From positions 95,000 through 158,999 of the forward strand of contig CAXQZU010000052.1 of NCBI GenBank assembly GCA_964228555.1: a DNA stretch of 64,000 nucleotides, written 5' to 3'. The notes below the pieces were generated by a model. It was not told the DNA's origin and did no database searches. It was given only the letters and a program-made list of their open reading frames with translations. The DNA comes from CAXQZU01 sp964228555 (GTDB taxonomy: Bacteria > Planctomycetota > PLA2 > JAEUHO01). This document shows positions 1 through 7,498 of this stretch, in pieces; within the stretch, counting starts at the first letter, position 1; the number at the start of each line of letters is the position of its first letter. The position numbers and the translations under genes are program-made.

Positions 1-1586
1 CGGGCGGCGAGCCCGTGCTCGTGCCGCACGCGCGGCACGAGGTGCTGGCGCGCGATGGCCACCTTCTCCTGCAGCGTGTAGCCCGAGAGGCTGACGACCT
101 CCATGCGGTCGCGCAGCGGGCCCGGGATGTCCTCCAGCACGTTGGCGGTGGCCACGAAGAACACGCGCGAGAGGTCGAAGGGCAGGTCGAGGTAGTGGTC
201 GAGGAAGGCCCCGTTCTGCTCCGGGTCCAGCACCTCGAGCATGGCGCTGCTGGGATCGCCGCGCGCGTCCGAGCCCATCTTGTCGATCTCGTCGAGCACG
301 AACACCGCGTCGCGCGCCGCGGCGCGCTTGAGGCCCTGCAGCACCTTGCCGGGCATCGCGCCCACGTAGGTGCGGCGGTGGCCCTTCACCTCGGCCTCGT
401 CGCGCATCCCGCCCACCGAGACGCGCACGAAGGGCCGCCCCAGCGCCTCCGCGATGCTGCGGCCCAGGCTGGTCTTGCCCACCCCGGGAGGGCCGGCCAG
501 GCACAGGATGGGACCGCGCGGGTCGTCCTTGAGGCGCCGCACCGCGAGGAACTGCAGGATGCGCTCCTTCACCTCCTCGAGGCCGGCGTGGTCGCGGTCG
601 AGGATGGCGCGCGCACGGGCCAGGTCCACGGGCGGCCGCGCGGGCAGCGCCCAGGGCAGGTCGAGGATCCACGCCACGTAGGTACGCGCCACGTGGTACT
701 CGCTGGATGCCGCCGGCATGCCCGCCATGCGGTCGAGCTCGCGCGTGGCGGCCTTGCGCGCCTCGTCGGTGAGCGGCGCCTCGGCCACGCGCGCGCGCAG
801 GCCCGCCACCTCGGCCTCGCCGTCGGCGTCCATGCCCAGCTCGTGGCGGATGGTCTGGAGCTGCGCGCGCAGGATGTGCTCGCGCTGGCGCGCGTCGAGC
901 CCGGCCCGCGTCTTGCGCGCCACGTCGCCTTCCACCTGCGCGCGGGCGAGGTGCTCCTGCAGCACCTCTTCCACCAGCTGCAGGCGCTCGCGCACGCCCT
1001 CGGTGCCCACGATGCGGCGCTTGACCTCGACGGGGAAGCCCAGGTGCGCCGCGATGAGGTCCGCGAGGCGGCCGCCGCCGGCGATGTTCATGCGCAGCAC
1101 GTTGACCATCTCGGGCGGCAGGCCCGTCTCGGCCTTCACCAGCGCGTCCACCATCTCCATGCAGCGGTAGATGAGGCCATCGATCTCGCTGCCACGCGGC
1201 TCGCGCTCCTCCAGCGCCTCCACCGAGAGCTTGAGCCAGGGCTCGCTCTGCAGCACCTCGCGCAGCCGGATGCGCCGCAGGCCCTGGAACACCACCTGGA
1301 CGGTGTCGTTGGGCATGCGCATGCGGTGGATCACGCGGCAGGCCACGCCCACGGGCAGCAGGTCGGCCGCCTCGACCGCATCCTGCGCCTCGGGATCGCG
1401 CGGGAAGAAGACGGCCACCAGCGCACTCTCGCCCTCGTGGGCCGCGATCATGCGCAGGCTGCGCGGGCGGTTGACCTGCACCGAGACCACGTCCAGCGGG
1501 AACACCACCGTGCTGAACAGGCACAGCCCGGGCAGCTCGCCCGGGATGGGCAGCGCGGAGAGCGGCGGTTGCGGGACCTCGGCCAT
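1..1586 (-). CDS. lon: ATP-dependent protease Lon, C-terminus cut by window edge
   Basis: Cytoplasmic AAA+ serine protease that degrades misfolded and regulatory proteins. About 528 N-terminal residues are visible. The substrate-binding N-domain begins with proline-rich residues and a VVFPLDVVSV stretch. A helical middle follows, then the ATPase with Walker A GPPGVGKT at about residues 362-369, the conserved GHRRTYVGAMPGK and Walker B VFVLDEIDKMGSD. The Ser-Lys proteolytic domain lies beyond base 1. ATG at 1586 is chosen because a TAGGAT box sits 7 bases upstream with no ribosome binding site, the arrangement seen before many genes here. The gene diverges from the methyltransferase at 1637. 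The family is certain. Confidence 0.96.
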   Translation of the reverse strand, partial: MAEVPQPPLSALPIPGELPGLCLFSTVVFPLDVVSVQVNRPRSLRMIAAHEGESALVAVFFPRDPEAQDAVEAADLLPVGVACRVIHRMRMPNDTVQVVFQGLRRIRLREVLQSEPWLKLSVEALEEREPRGSEIDGLIYRCMEMVDALVKAETGLPPEMVNVLRMNIAGGGRLADLIAAHLGFPVEVKRRIVGTEGVRERLQLVEEVLQEHLARAQVEGDVARKTRAGLDARQREHILRAQLQTIRHELGMDADGEAEVAGLRARVAEAPLTDEARKAATRELDRMAGMPAASSEYHVARTYVAWILDLPWALPARPPVDLARARAILDRDHAGLEEVKERILQFLAVRRLKDDPRGPILCLAGPPGVGKTSLGRSIAEALGRPFVRVSVGGMRDEAEVKGHRRTYVGAMPGKVLQGLKRAAARDAVFVLDEIDKMGSDARGDPSSAMLEVLDPEQNGAFLDHYLDLPFDLSRVFFVATANVLEDIPGPLRDRMEVVSLSGYTLQEKVAIARQHLVPRVRHEHGLAA

Positions 1587-1593
1587 GGGCGCG

Positions 1594-1599
1594 ATCCTA
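1594..1599 (-). promoter_or_regulatory. -10 box of lon, leaderless type
   Basis: TAGGAT on the minus strand, 7 bases before the lon ATG. Transcription would begin at or next to the start codon. No convincing -35 is seen. Confidence 0.6.
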
Positions 1600-1624
1600 C
1601 GGCAGTGCCTCGCCGCAGGCGGGG

Positions 1625-1630
1625 TAAGAC
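1625..1630 (+). promoter_or_regulatory. -10 box of methyltransferase gene, leaderless type
   Basis: TAAGAC lies 6 bases before the GTG at 1637. It faces away from the lon box, giving two divergent promoters within about 40 bases. Confidence 0.45.
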
Positions 1631-1636
1631 GGGCGC

Positions 1637-2824
1637 GTGCCCGACCGACTGCCCGAGCATGCTGCCGCGCTGTGGACCTCGTCCAGGGGCGAGCGCCTGC
1701 TGGCCGCGGCGCGCGAGGTGCGCACGCTCGAGGCCCTGCGCCGTCCTGCGGCGCTCGCGTCGCTGGGCTCGCGCGAGGACGTGCGGCTGGCGCTGATGCA
1801 GGACGGCTGGCGCCAGCGCGCGGCCGGGAAGGTGCCGCACGCCGAGCGCCTGCTGTTCACCGGCGAGGCGCTCGAGCAGGCCAGCGCCTGGCCCGTGGCG
1901 CTGGAGCGGGCCGGACGGCTGGGCCTCGCCGCGGGCGCCTGCGTGGCCGACCTGTGTGCCGGCATCGGCCTGGATGCGCTGGCGGCCGCCACGCACGGCC
2001 TGCGCGTGGTGGCCGTGGAGCGCGATGCCACGCGCGCCCGGCTGCTGGCCTGGAACGCACAGGCGCTGGGCCTCGACGCGCGCGTCGAGGTGCGCTGCGC
2101 GGACGTGGAGGAGGATGCGCCCGAGGCCGACGCCGCATTCCTCGATCCCGACCGCCGTGCCGGGGGCACGCGCACGCGGGATGCGGCGCAGTTCGCGCCG
2201 GCGCTGGGCACCTGGGACGCGTTGCTGTCGCGCTACGGGCGCGCCCTCGTGAAGGTGGCGCCCGGCGGGCCCTCGCCCGCGCCGGAGCGTGCGAGCGAGG
2301 TGGTGACGCTGGAGGGCGAGGCCCGCGAGCGGCGCCTGCTCTGGCGTGGCTTCGAGCACGCCCCGCACCGCTGCGCCGTGGCCCTGCCCGGCGGCCAGCG
2401 CGTGGCGGGCCACGGGATCGCGTGGCCCGCGGCGCGCGAGCCCAAGGCCGGCGACTGGCTGCTGGACCCCGACCCGTCGCTGACCTTGGCCGGCGTCGTG
2501 GGCGAGGCGTGCGCGTCCCACGGGCTGGCGCCCATCCACCCGCGCATCGCCTGCCTGCTGGGCACGCGCCCCCAGCCCGCGCTGGCCGGCACCTGGCTGG
2601 AGGTGCTGGAGGTGCTGGCCCCCTCGCGGCCGGCCCTGCAGGACTGGGTGCGCACGCACGGCATCGGCTGGCTGGAAGTGCGCTGCCGCGGCGTGGCCGA
2701 CGACGCCGAGGCCTGGCGCAGGCGCTTGCGCCTCGCGGGCCCGGCAGCGGGCACCCTGCTGTTCACGCGCGGTCCCGACGACCGCTGGCTGGCCCTGGCG
2801 ACGCGCCGGGCGCCCCCGGCCTAG
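1637..2824 (+). CDS. Class I SAM-dependent methyltransferase with THUMP-like C-terminal domain
   Basis: Protein of 395 residues. The Rossmann methyltransferase core has motif I as VADLCAGIGLDALAAA, followed by the acidic VVAVERD that binds the SAM ribose, and a FLDPDRRAGG loop where RNA methyltransferases carry motif IV. The C-terminal third resembles the THUMP-like domain of this uncharacterised family, so an RNA substrate is likely but unproven. The GTG start is supported by a TAAGAC box 6 bases upstream. It converges on the lipoprotein gene at 2852. Family call good, substrate unknown. Confidence 0.8.
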   Translation: MPDRLPEHAAALWTSSRGERLLAAAREVRTLEALRRPAALASLGSREDVRLALMQDGWRQRAAGKVPHAERLLFTGEALEQASAWPVALERAGRLGLAAGACVADLCAGIGLDALAAATHGLRVVAVERDATRARLLAWNAQALGLDARVEVRCADVEEDAPEADAAFLDPDRRAGGTRTRDAAQFAPALGTWDALLSRYGRALVKVAPGGPSPAPERASEVVTLEGEARERRLLWRGFEHAPHRCAVALPGGQRVAGHGIAWPAAREPKAGDWLLDPDPSLTLAGVVGEACASHGLAPIHPRIACLLGTRPQPALAGTWLEVLEVLAPSRPALQDWVRTHGIGWLEVRCRGVADDAEAWRRRLRLAGPAAGTLLFTRGPDDRWLALATRRAPPA

Positions 2825-2825
2825 C

Positions 2826-2843
2826 GCGGCCCGCCGCGGCCGC
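2826..2843. terminator. Possible bidirectional hairpin between convergent genes
   Basis: GCGGCC and GGCCGC arms around a 6-base loop, in the 27 bases between two stop codons. There is no T-tract, so a terminator role is only inferred from position. Confidence 0.3.
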
Positions 2844-2851
2844 GCGAGCCG

Positions 2852-3418
2852 CTAGCGCTTCCAGCCCGGCGCGCTGCCCGTGCCCAGGTGCATCGGCTCG
2901 GTGCTGCGCGGCAGCATGCCGCGCTCGCGCCGGAAGGCGTCCGACACGCCTTGCGAGGCGAAGGCCATCTCGATGCGGGCACGGATCACGTTCTCGAGCT
3001 CGTTCACGCGCACGGCATCCCCCCAGCTGGCGGCCACCGGGTTGCTGGGCTCGGTCATGTTGAGGTTGGGCTGGCGCAGCACGTTGACCTCGGCGGTCCA
3101 GTAGGCCGGCCGCGCCGGGTCCTGCTTGATGCGCACGGTGGCCTTGTCGCGGTGCCCCTGGCCGCTGAACGGCGCCAGCGACAGCTTGTGGCGCGAGACC
3201 ACGAGGCCCTGGGCCTCCGAGGACTCGGTGGTGTCCGGCGTGAAGCCCTGGTGGCGCAGAGCCTCGTGCGCGGCGGCCCACACCATCCCGATGTCCGGGG
3301 CAGGGAAGGCCTCGCTGGTGAGGCCGGTGGGGTCGCCCTTGCTGGCCTGGCAGCCCGGCAGCAGCAGGGCGCCCAGCGCCACGAGGGGGAGCGTCAGGAG
3401 CAGGCGTGCGTGCTTCAT
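2852..3418 (-). CDS. Predicted lipoprotein of unknown function
   Basis: Protein of 188 residues starting [23 protein letters not shown], a clear lipoprotein signal with Cys23 as the lipidation site, so it is probably outer-membrane or periplasm anchored. The mature part has no motif I recognise. It reads as a compact alpha/beta domain ([40 protein letters not shown]) that could be a small beta-sheet domain of the kind found in DUF lipoproteins. The ATG at 3418 is chosen over upstream starts because it places the signal peptide at the N-terminus. No strong Shine-Dalgarno site is seen. It is divergent from the fasciclin gene, with 206 bases between them. Confidence 0.8.
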   Translation of the reverse strand: MKHARLLLTLPLVALGALLLPGCQASKGDPTGLTSEAFPAPDIGMVWAAAHEALRHQGFTPDTTESSEAQGLVVSRHKLSLAPFSGQGHRDKATVRIKQDPARPAYWTAEVNVLRQPNLNMTEPSNPVAASWGDAVRVNELENVIRARIEMAFASQGVSDAFRRERGMLPRSTEPMHLGTGSAPGWKR

Positions 3419-3624
3419 CCCCGCAGGGTGGGCGCCAGCCGTCACGGTGGGGTCATCTTCCCGGGTGGCCGGGCTGGGGTGCGCTTTGTATAGATTTTTT
3501 CTTGGAAACTTTCCCTCCCCCCGGGCATCATTCCCGATGGAGGGCGTACCTCCACCCCACCGGCCGGTGCGGGGAGCCCCGTAGGGGCCAGCCCGACGGC
3601 CCTCGATCCCAAGGACAGAGCCCC
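3419..3624. promoter_or_regulatory. Divergent intergenic region with AT-rich patch
   Basis: This region separates the lipoprotein and fasciclin genes. It contains one of the few AT-rich patches in the window (about 3485-3512), with TATAGAT at 3489-3495 that could serve as a -10 element for the fasciclin gene. Inverted CCCTCC and GGAGGG runs follow at about 3513-3543. An AGGAC stretch at 3611-3615 is a plausible ribosome binding site for the ATG at 3625. No coding sequence is visible. Confidence 0.4.
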
Positions 3625-4542
3625 ATGAAGCGATTCTCCGCCCCCCTGTGCCTGGCCGTGCTGGCTGGCGCACTCACGACCTTCGGTGGCCACGGCCCCG
3701 TGGCCATGGCGAAGGAAGTGCCCGCCAAGACGGCCGACATCGTCGACACGGCCGTGGCCGCCGGTGCCTTCAAGACGCTGGTCACGGCCGTGCAGGCCGC
3801 CGGCCTGGTCGAGACCCTCAAGGGCCCCGGCCCGTTCACGGTGTTCGCGCCCAGCGACGAGGCCTTCGCCAAGGTGCCGGCCGACGTGCTGCAGGGCCTG
3901 CTGGCCGACAAGGCCAAGCTCACGCAGGTTCTCACCTACCACGTGGTGGCCGGCAAGGTCATGGCCGCGGACGCAGCCAAGGTGGCCTGGGCGCCCACGG
4001 TGCAGGGCAGCGACCTGCGCGTGACGCAGCAGGGCGGCGGCGTGCAGGTGGACGGCGCCAACGTCGTCAAGGCCGACATCGCCTGCAGCAACGGCGTGAT
4101 CCATGTGATCGACCGCGTGATCCTGCCCCGCCAGGACATCGTGGGCACCGCCGTGGCAGCCAAGTCCTTCGGCACGCTGGTGGCCGCAGTGCAGGCGGCG
4201 GGCCTCGTCGAGGCGCTCCAGGCCAAGGGCCCCTTCACGGTGTTCGCGCCCAACGACGCCGCCTTCGCGGCGCTGCCCGCCGGCACGGTGGAGGGCCTGC
4301 TGAAGGACAAGCCGGCCCTGGCGCGCGTGCTCACCTATCACGTGCTGCCCACGCGCGTCCTGTCGACGGACCTCGCGGAGGGCGCGGTGGAGGTCAAGAC
4401 GCTGGCTGGCGCCACGCTGAAGGTGACCAAGGCCAAGGACGGCTCCGTGACCGTCAACGGCACGAAGGTGGTCGCGGCCGACGTGCTGGCCAGCAACGGC
4501 GTGATCCACGTCCTCGAGGGCGTGGTGCTGCCGCCCCAGTGA
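3625..4542 (+). CDS. Secreted protein with two fasciclin (FAS1) domains
   Basis: Protein of 305 residues. A signal peptide ([20 protein letters not shown], cleavage near AMAKEV) is followed by two FAS1 domains of about 135 residues each. Each has the hallmark [13 protein letters not shown] or [13 protein letters not shown] box, a LTYHVV or LTYHVL segment, and a final [13 protein letters not shown] or [16 protein letters not shown]1 domains mediate adhesion or extracellular matrix contacts; the partner here is unknown. The two halves are similar enough to suggest internal duplication. The ATG at 3625 has an upstream AGGAC and starts the signal peptide. A strong hairpin follows the gene, and a CarH-like regulator lies next on the same strand, so light or B12 control is conceivable but not shown. 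Confidence 0.93.
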   Translation: MKRFSAPLCLAVLAGALTTFGGHGPVAMAKEVPAKTADIVDTAVAAGAFKTLVTAVQAAGLVETLKGPGPFTVFAPSDEAFAKVPADVLQGLLADKAKLTQVLTYHVVAGKVMAADAAKVAWAPTVQGSDLRVTQQGGGVQVDGANVVKADIACSNGVIHVIDRVILPRQDIVGTAVAAKSFGTLVAAVQAAGLVEALQAKGPFTVFAPNDAAFAALPAGTVEGLLKDKPALARVLTYHVLPTRVLSTDLAEGAVEVKTLAGATLKVTKAKDGSVTVNGTKVVAADVLASNGVIHVLEGVVLPPQ

Positions 4543-4561
4543 CCCGACGCCCTGCCCCGGG

Positions 4562-4589
4562 GCGCCGCCTGCCTCCCGGCCGGCGGCGC
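4562..4589 (+). terminator. Hairpin after fasciclin gene
   Basis: Perfect 8-bp arms GCGCCGCC and GGCGGCGC around a 12-base loop, 20 bases after the fasciclin stop. No T-tract follows. It would separate the fasciclin gene from the regulator downstream. Confidence 0.4.
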
Positions 4590-4634
4590 TCCGCACTCCC
4601 TGTCCACCCGACGGACGACAATCCCGGAGATGCC

Positions 4635-5549
4635 ATGAAGCGCAGTGCCCCTTCCTCGCCTGAGACCCTCGACGATGGCCTGAGCATCGGTGACCTGGCC
4701 GAGGCTACGGGCATCACCGAGGCCACGCTGCGCGCGTGGGAGAAGCGCTACGGCCGGCCCGAGGCCGTGCGCAGGCCCAGCGGCCACCGCCGCTACCGGC
4801 CGGAGGACGTGACGTGGCTGCGCCGCGTGGCCGAGGCCTTGGCGCGCGGTGGACGCGCCTCCGAGATCGTGGCCATGGACGAGGCCACGCTGGACCAGTG
4901 GCTGGCCGCGGGCAACCGTGCCGCCGAGACCAACGAGCTGGTCGAGCGCATGCTGGAGTGGGTGCGCGACTTCGACGGGCCGCGCCTGCGCCGCTCGCTG
5001 CGCGAGGCCTGGAACCGCATGGAGCCGCTGCCGTTCCTGCGCGACCGCCTGGCCCCGCTGATGGAGGCGGTGGGCCGCGAGTGGGCCGACGGCAAGCTGG
5101 AGATCCGCCACGAGCATTTCCTCACGGAAGTGGTCGAGGACCTGCTGCGCACCCTGCGCGACCGCATGGGCGAGCTGGCCACCGGCCCGCTGGTGGTGCT
5201 GGCGACGTTGCCCGAGGAGCGCCACGGCATGGGCCTGCAGACCGCCGCCATCGGCGTGGTCGCGGGCGGCGGGCGCGTGCGCCTCCTGGGCACCGACACC
5301 CCCATCGACGAGATCGTGAAGACGGCGGTCGAGGCGCATGCCGGCGGCGTGGCAATCAGCGTGAGCCTGGCCCACGGCGGCGTGGCCACCGACCGCGTGC
5401 TGGCCGAGCTGCGCAAGCGGCTGCCGCCCGAGGTGCGCATGGCGGTAGGCGGCGAGGGCATGCGCGGGCCGCGCCGCACGCCGCCGGGCATCACGAAGAT
5501 TTCCGACCTGGCCGACATCGCGCCGTGGGTGGCATCCATCGACGCCTAG
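4635..5549 (+). CDS. carH: MerR-type regulator with cobalamin-binding domain, CarH/LitR photoreceptor family
   Basis: Protein of 304 residues. An N-terminal MerR winged helix (LSIGDLAEATGITEATLRAWEKRYG, residues 16-40; PSGHRRY at 48-54) is joined to a helical B12-capping module and a Rossmann cobalamin-binding domain. The CarH signature W-x9-EH is present as Trp150, Glu160 and His161. The cobalamin lower-ligand motif E-x-H-x-x-G is present with His197. Known CarH proteins bind adenosylcobalamin in the dark as a DNA-binding tetramer and release DNA on illumination, usually controlling carotenoid genes. No carotenoid gene lies nearby. ATG at 4635 follows GGAGA with 4-base spacing. Light sensing is inferred from these motifs. 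Confidence 0.85.
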   Translation: MKRSAPSSPETLDDGLSIGDLAEATGITEATLRAWEKRYGRPEAVRRPSGHRRYRPEDVTWLRRVAEALARGGRASEIVAMDEATLDQWLAAGNRAAETNELVERMLEWVRDFDGPRLRRSLREAWNRMEPLPFLRDRLAPLMEAVGREWADGKLEIRHEHFLTEVVEDLLRTLRDRMGELATGPLVVLATLPEERHGMGLQTAAIGVVAGGGRVRLLGTDTPIDEIVKTAVEAHAGGVAISVSLAHGGVATDRVLAELRKRLPPEVRMAVGGEGMRGPRRTPPGITKISDLADIAPWVASIDA

Positions 5550-5562
5550 GCGTGGCCCGACG

Positions 5563-5581
5563 GCCGCCCTCCGTGGGCGGC
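5563..5581. terminator. Hairpin between convergent carH and dppC
   Basis: Perfect 7-bp arms GCCGCCC and GGGCGGC around loop TCCGT. It lies between the carH stop and the dppC stop and may serve both strands. It lacks a T-tract. Confidence 0.4.
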
Positions 5582-6450
5582 TAGCGCGAGCGCGGGTCCA
5601 GCGCGCGCCGCAGCCCGTCCCCCAGCAGGTTGAAGCCCAGCACGGTGGCCGCGATGGCCAGTCCGGGCGGCAGCACCACCCACTGCTCGGCGCTGGCGAT
5701 CTGGCTGCGTGCGGCGCCCAGCATCACGCCCCACTCGGGAACGCGCGCCTCCGGGCCCAGCCCGAGGAAGCTCAGCCCTGCCGCCGTCAGGATGGCGTTG
5801 CCCACGCCCAGCGTGGAGAGCACGAGGATGGGCGCGAGGCAGGCGGGCATGACGTGGCGCCACAGGATGCGCGAGGTGGGACAGCCCAGCGCCACCGCCG
5901 CCGTGACATAGTCCAGCGGGCGCACCTGCAGCACGCTGGCCCGCACCTGCCGGGCCACGCTGGGCACGCTGACCACCGACACGGCCACAATCACCGGCAG
6001 CACGCGCTCGAAGGTGCTGCGCGCCGTCTCGCGGTCGAAGAGCGTGGCGATGGCGATGGCCAGCACCACGCTGGGGAACGCCAGCAGCACGTCGGTGACG
6101 CGCATCAGCCAGCCGTCCACGCGCCCGCCCCACCAGCCCGCGGCCAGGCCCGCGGGCACGCCCACCAGCAGCGCACAGGCCACCGCCAGCAAGCCGGTGA
6201 GCAACGAGAGCCGTGCCCCGTGGACGAGGCGGCTGAACACGTCGTAGCCCGAGCTGTCCGTCCCCAGCCAGTGCTGGGCGCTGGGCGGCGTGCGCAGGTC
6301 GCTGGACAGGCCCGGGTCGCGCTCCTTGGGGCCCCACGGCGAGAGTCCCGCCAGCAGGGCCATCAGCACCACGACGCCGACCAGCACGAGGCCTACGCGC
6401 GCCCCGCGGTCATCCCACAGCCGTCGCCAGGCGCTGCGCCGCGTGCTCAT
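5581..6450 (-). CDS. dppC: Peptide/oligopeptide ABC transporter permease, DppC type
   Basis: Inner-membrane permease of 289 residues. The N-terminal helix (GLVLVGVVVLMALLAGL) is followed by the OppC/DppC hallmark HWLGTDSSGYDVFSRLVHGARLSL and a binding-protein-dependent transport core with about five further helices. The EAA-like loop that docks the ATPase is seen around ALGCPTSRILWRHVMPACLAP. Its start codon overlaps the dppB stop in an ATGA, so the two permeases are translationally coupled. No ATPase genes follow. The next gene converges, so DppD/DppF-type ATPases must be encoded elsewhere. Confidence 0.93.
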   Translation of the reverse strand: MSTRRSAWRRLWDDRGARVGLVLVGVVVLMALLAGLSPWGPKERDPGLSSDLRTPPSAQHWLGTDSSGYDVFSRLVHGARLSLLTGLLAVACALLVGVPAGLAAGWWGGRVDGWLMRVTDVLLAFPSVVLAIAIATLFDRETARSTFERVLPVIVAVSVVSVPSVARQVRASVLQVRPLDYVTAAVALGCPTSRILWRHVMPACLAPILVLSTLGVGNAILTAAGLSFLGLGPEARVPEWGVMLGAARSQIASAEQWVVLPPGLAIAATVLGFNLLGDGLRRALDPRSR

Positions 6451-7466
6451 CGCGGCCTCGCCGCCCGCAGGCGCGGGTCGATGGCGTGGTAGAGCAGGTC
6501 CACCACGAGGTTGACGACCGTGAACACCACGGTGAAGAGCAGCATGGAGGCCGTGATCACCGGGTAGTTGCGCTGGAGCGCAGCATTGACGAGGTGCGTG
6601 CCCATGCCGGGCCAGGCGAAGATGGTCTCGGTGAGCACCGCGCCCGAGAGCAGCGTGCCCAGCTGCAGGCCCGTCACCGTCAGCACGGGGATGAGCGCGT
6701 TGCGGCGCACGTGCCGGCGCACCACCTGCGCCTCCGACAGGCCCTTGGCCCGGGCCGTGGTGACGTAGTCGCGCCCCAGCTCCTCCAGCATGGCGCTGCG
6801 CGTCATGCGGGTGATCACGGCCAGCGGGATCGTGCACAGGGCGAGCGCCGGCAGCACGAGGTGCTGCAGCGCGCGGCCCGCGGCCGCCCACTCGCCGCGC
6901 AGCAGCGACTCGGCCAGCAGGCAGCCCGTGCGGTACGGCACGCCCGGCCCGATCTCGCTGGCCGTCCAGCCGGTGAAGGGCAACCAGTCCAGCCGCACGC
7001 CGAAGAGCAGGATGAGCAGCATGCCGAGCCAGAACACCGGCACCGAGGTGCCGCCCAGCGCCAGCAGCTGCCCCACGAGGTCGGAGAGCCCGCCCGGGCG
7101 CAGGGCCGAGCGCGTGCCCAGCCACGTGCCCACCAGCCAGGCCAGCAGCAGCGCCACCGCAGCCAGCTCCACGGTGGCGGCGAACTTCTGCGCCATCACG
7201 GCGGCCACGGGCTCGCCCGTGAAGAGGTCCTTGCCGAAGTCCAGCCGCACGGCACCGGCGAGGAAGTCGGCGTAGCGCTCCGGCCACGGGCGGTCGAGGC
7301 CCAGCTCGGCGCGGCACGAGGCCAGCGCCGGAGCGGTGGCACGCTGGCCCAGCTTCACGAGGCAGGGATCGCCGGGGAAGGCGCTGACCAGCGCGAACAC
7401 GATCAGCGACACGGCCAGCAGCAGCGGCACGGCCAGCAGCAGGCGGCGGAGCGCGTAGGTGGCCAC
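6447..7466 (-). CDS. dppB: Peptide/oligopeptide ABC transporter permease, DppB type
   Basis: Inner-membrane permease of 339 residues. It opens with the typical DppB start, one N-terminal helix (LLLAVPLLLAVSLIVFALV) followed by PGDPC. The middle carries the core helices and the EAA loop TARAKGLSEAQVVRRHVRRNALIPVLT. It pairs with DppC to form the pore. The GTG start at 7466 has a TAGGCT box 6 bases upstream. This suggests its own leaderless transcript in addition to read-through from the binding-protein gene, which ends 32 bases before it. Confidence 0.93.
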   Translation of the reverse strand: MATYALRRLLLAVPLLLAVSLIVFALVSAFPGDPCLVKLGQRATAPALASCRAELGLDRPWPERYADFLAGAVRLDFGKDLFTGEPVAAVMAQKFAATVELAAVALLLAWLVGTWLGTRSALRPGGLSDLVGQLLALGGTSVPVFWLGMLLILLFGVRLDWLPFTGWTASEIGPGVPYRTGCLLAESLLRGEWAAAGRALQHLVLPALALCTIPLAVITRMTRSAMLEELGRDYVTTARAKGLSEAQVVRRHVRRNALIPVLTVTGLQLGTLLSGAVLTETIFAWPGMGTHLVNAALQRNYPVITASMLLFTVVFTVVNLVVDLLYHAIDPRLRAARPR

Positions 7467-7472
7467 GCGCAG

Positions 7473-7478
7473 AGCCTA
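7473..7478 (-). promoter_or_regulatory. -10 box of dppB, leaderless type
   Basis: TAGGCT on the minus strand, 6 bases before the GTG of dppB, inside the short gap after the binding-protein gene. Confidence 0.5.
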
Positions 7479-7498
7479 CGGGAGCGGCGCGCGTCGCC

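Noticed and set aside
1171..3063. Long open frames of several hundred codons antisense or shifted to lon and the methyltransferase
   Set aside because: In DNA this GC-rich most frames stay open. These have Arg/Ala/Gly-biased, low-complexity products with no family motif and overlap well-supported genes.
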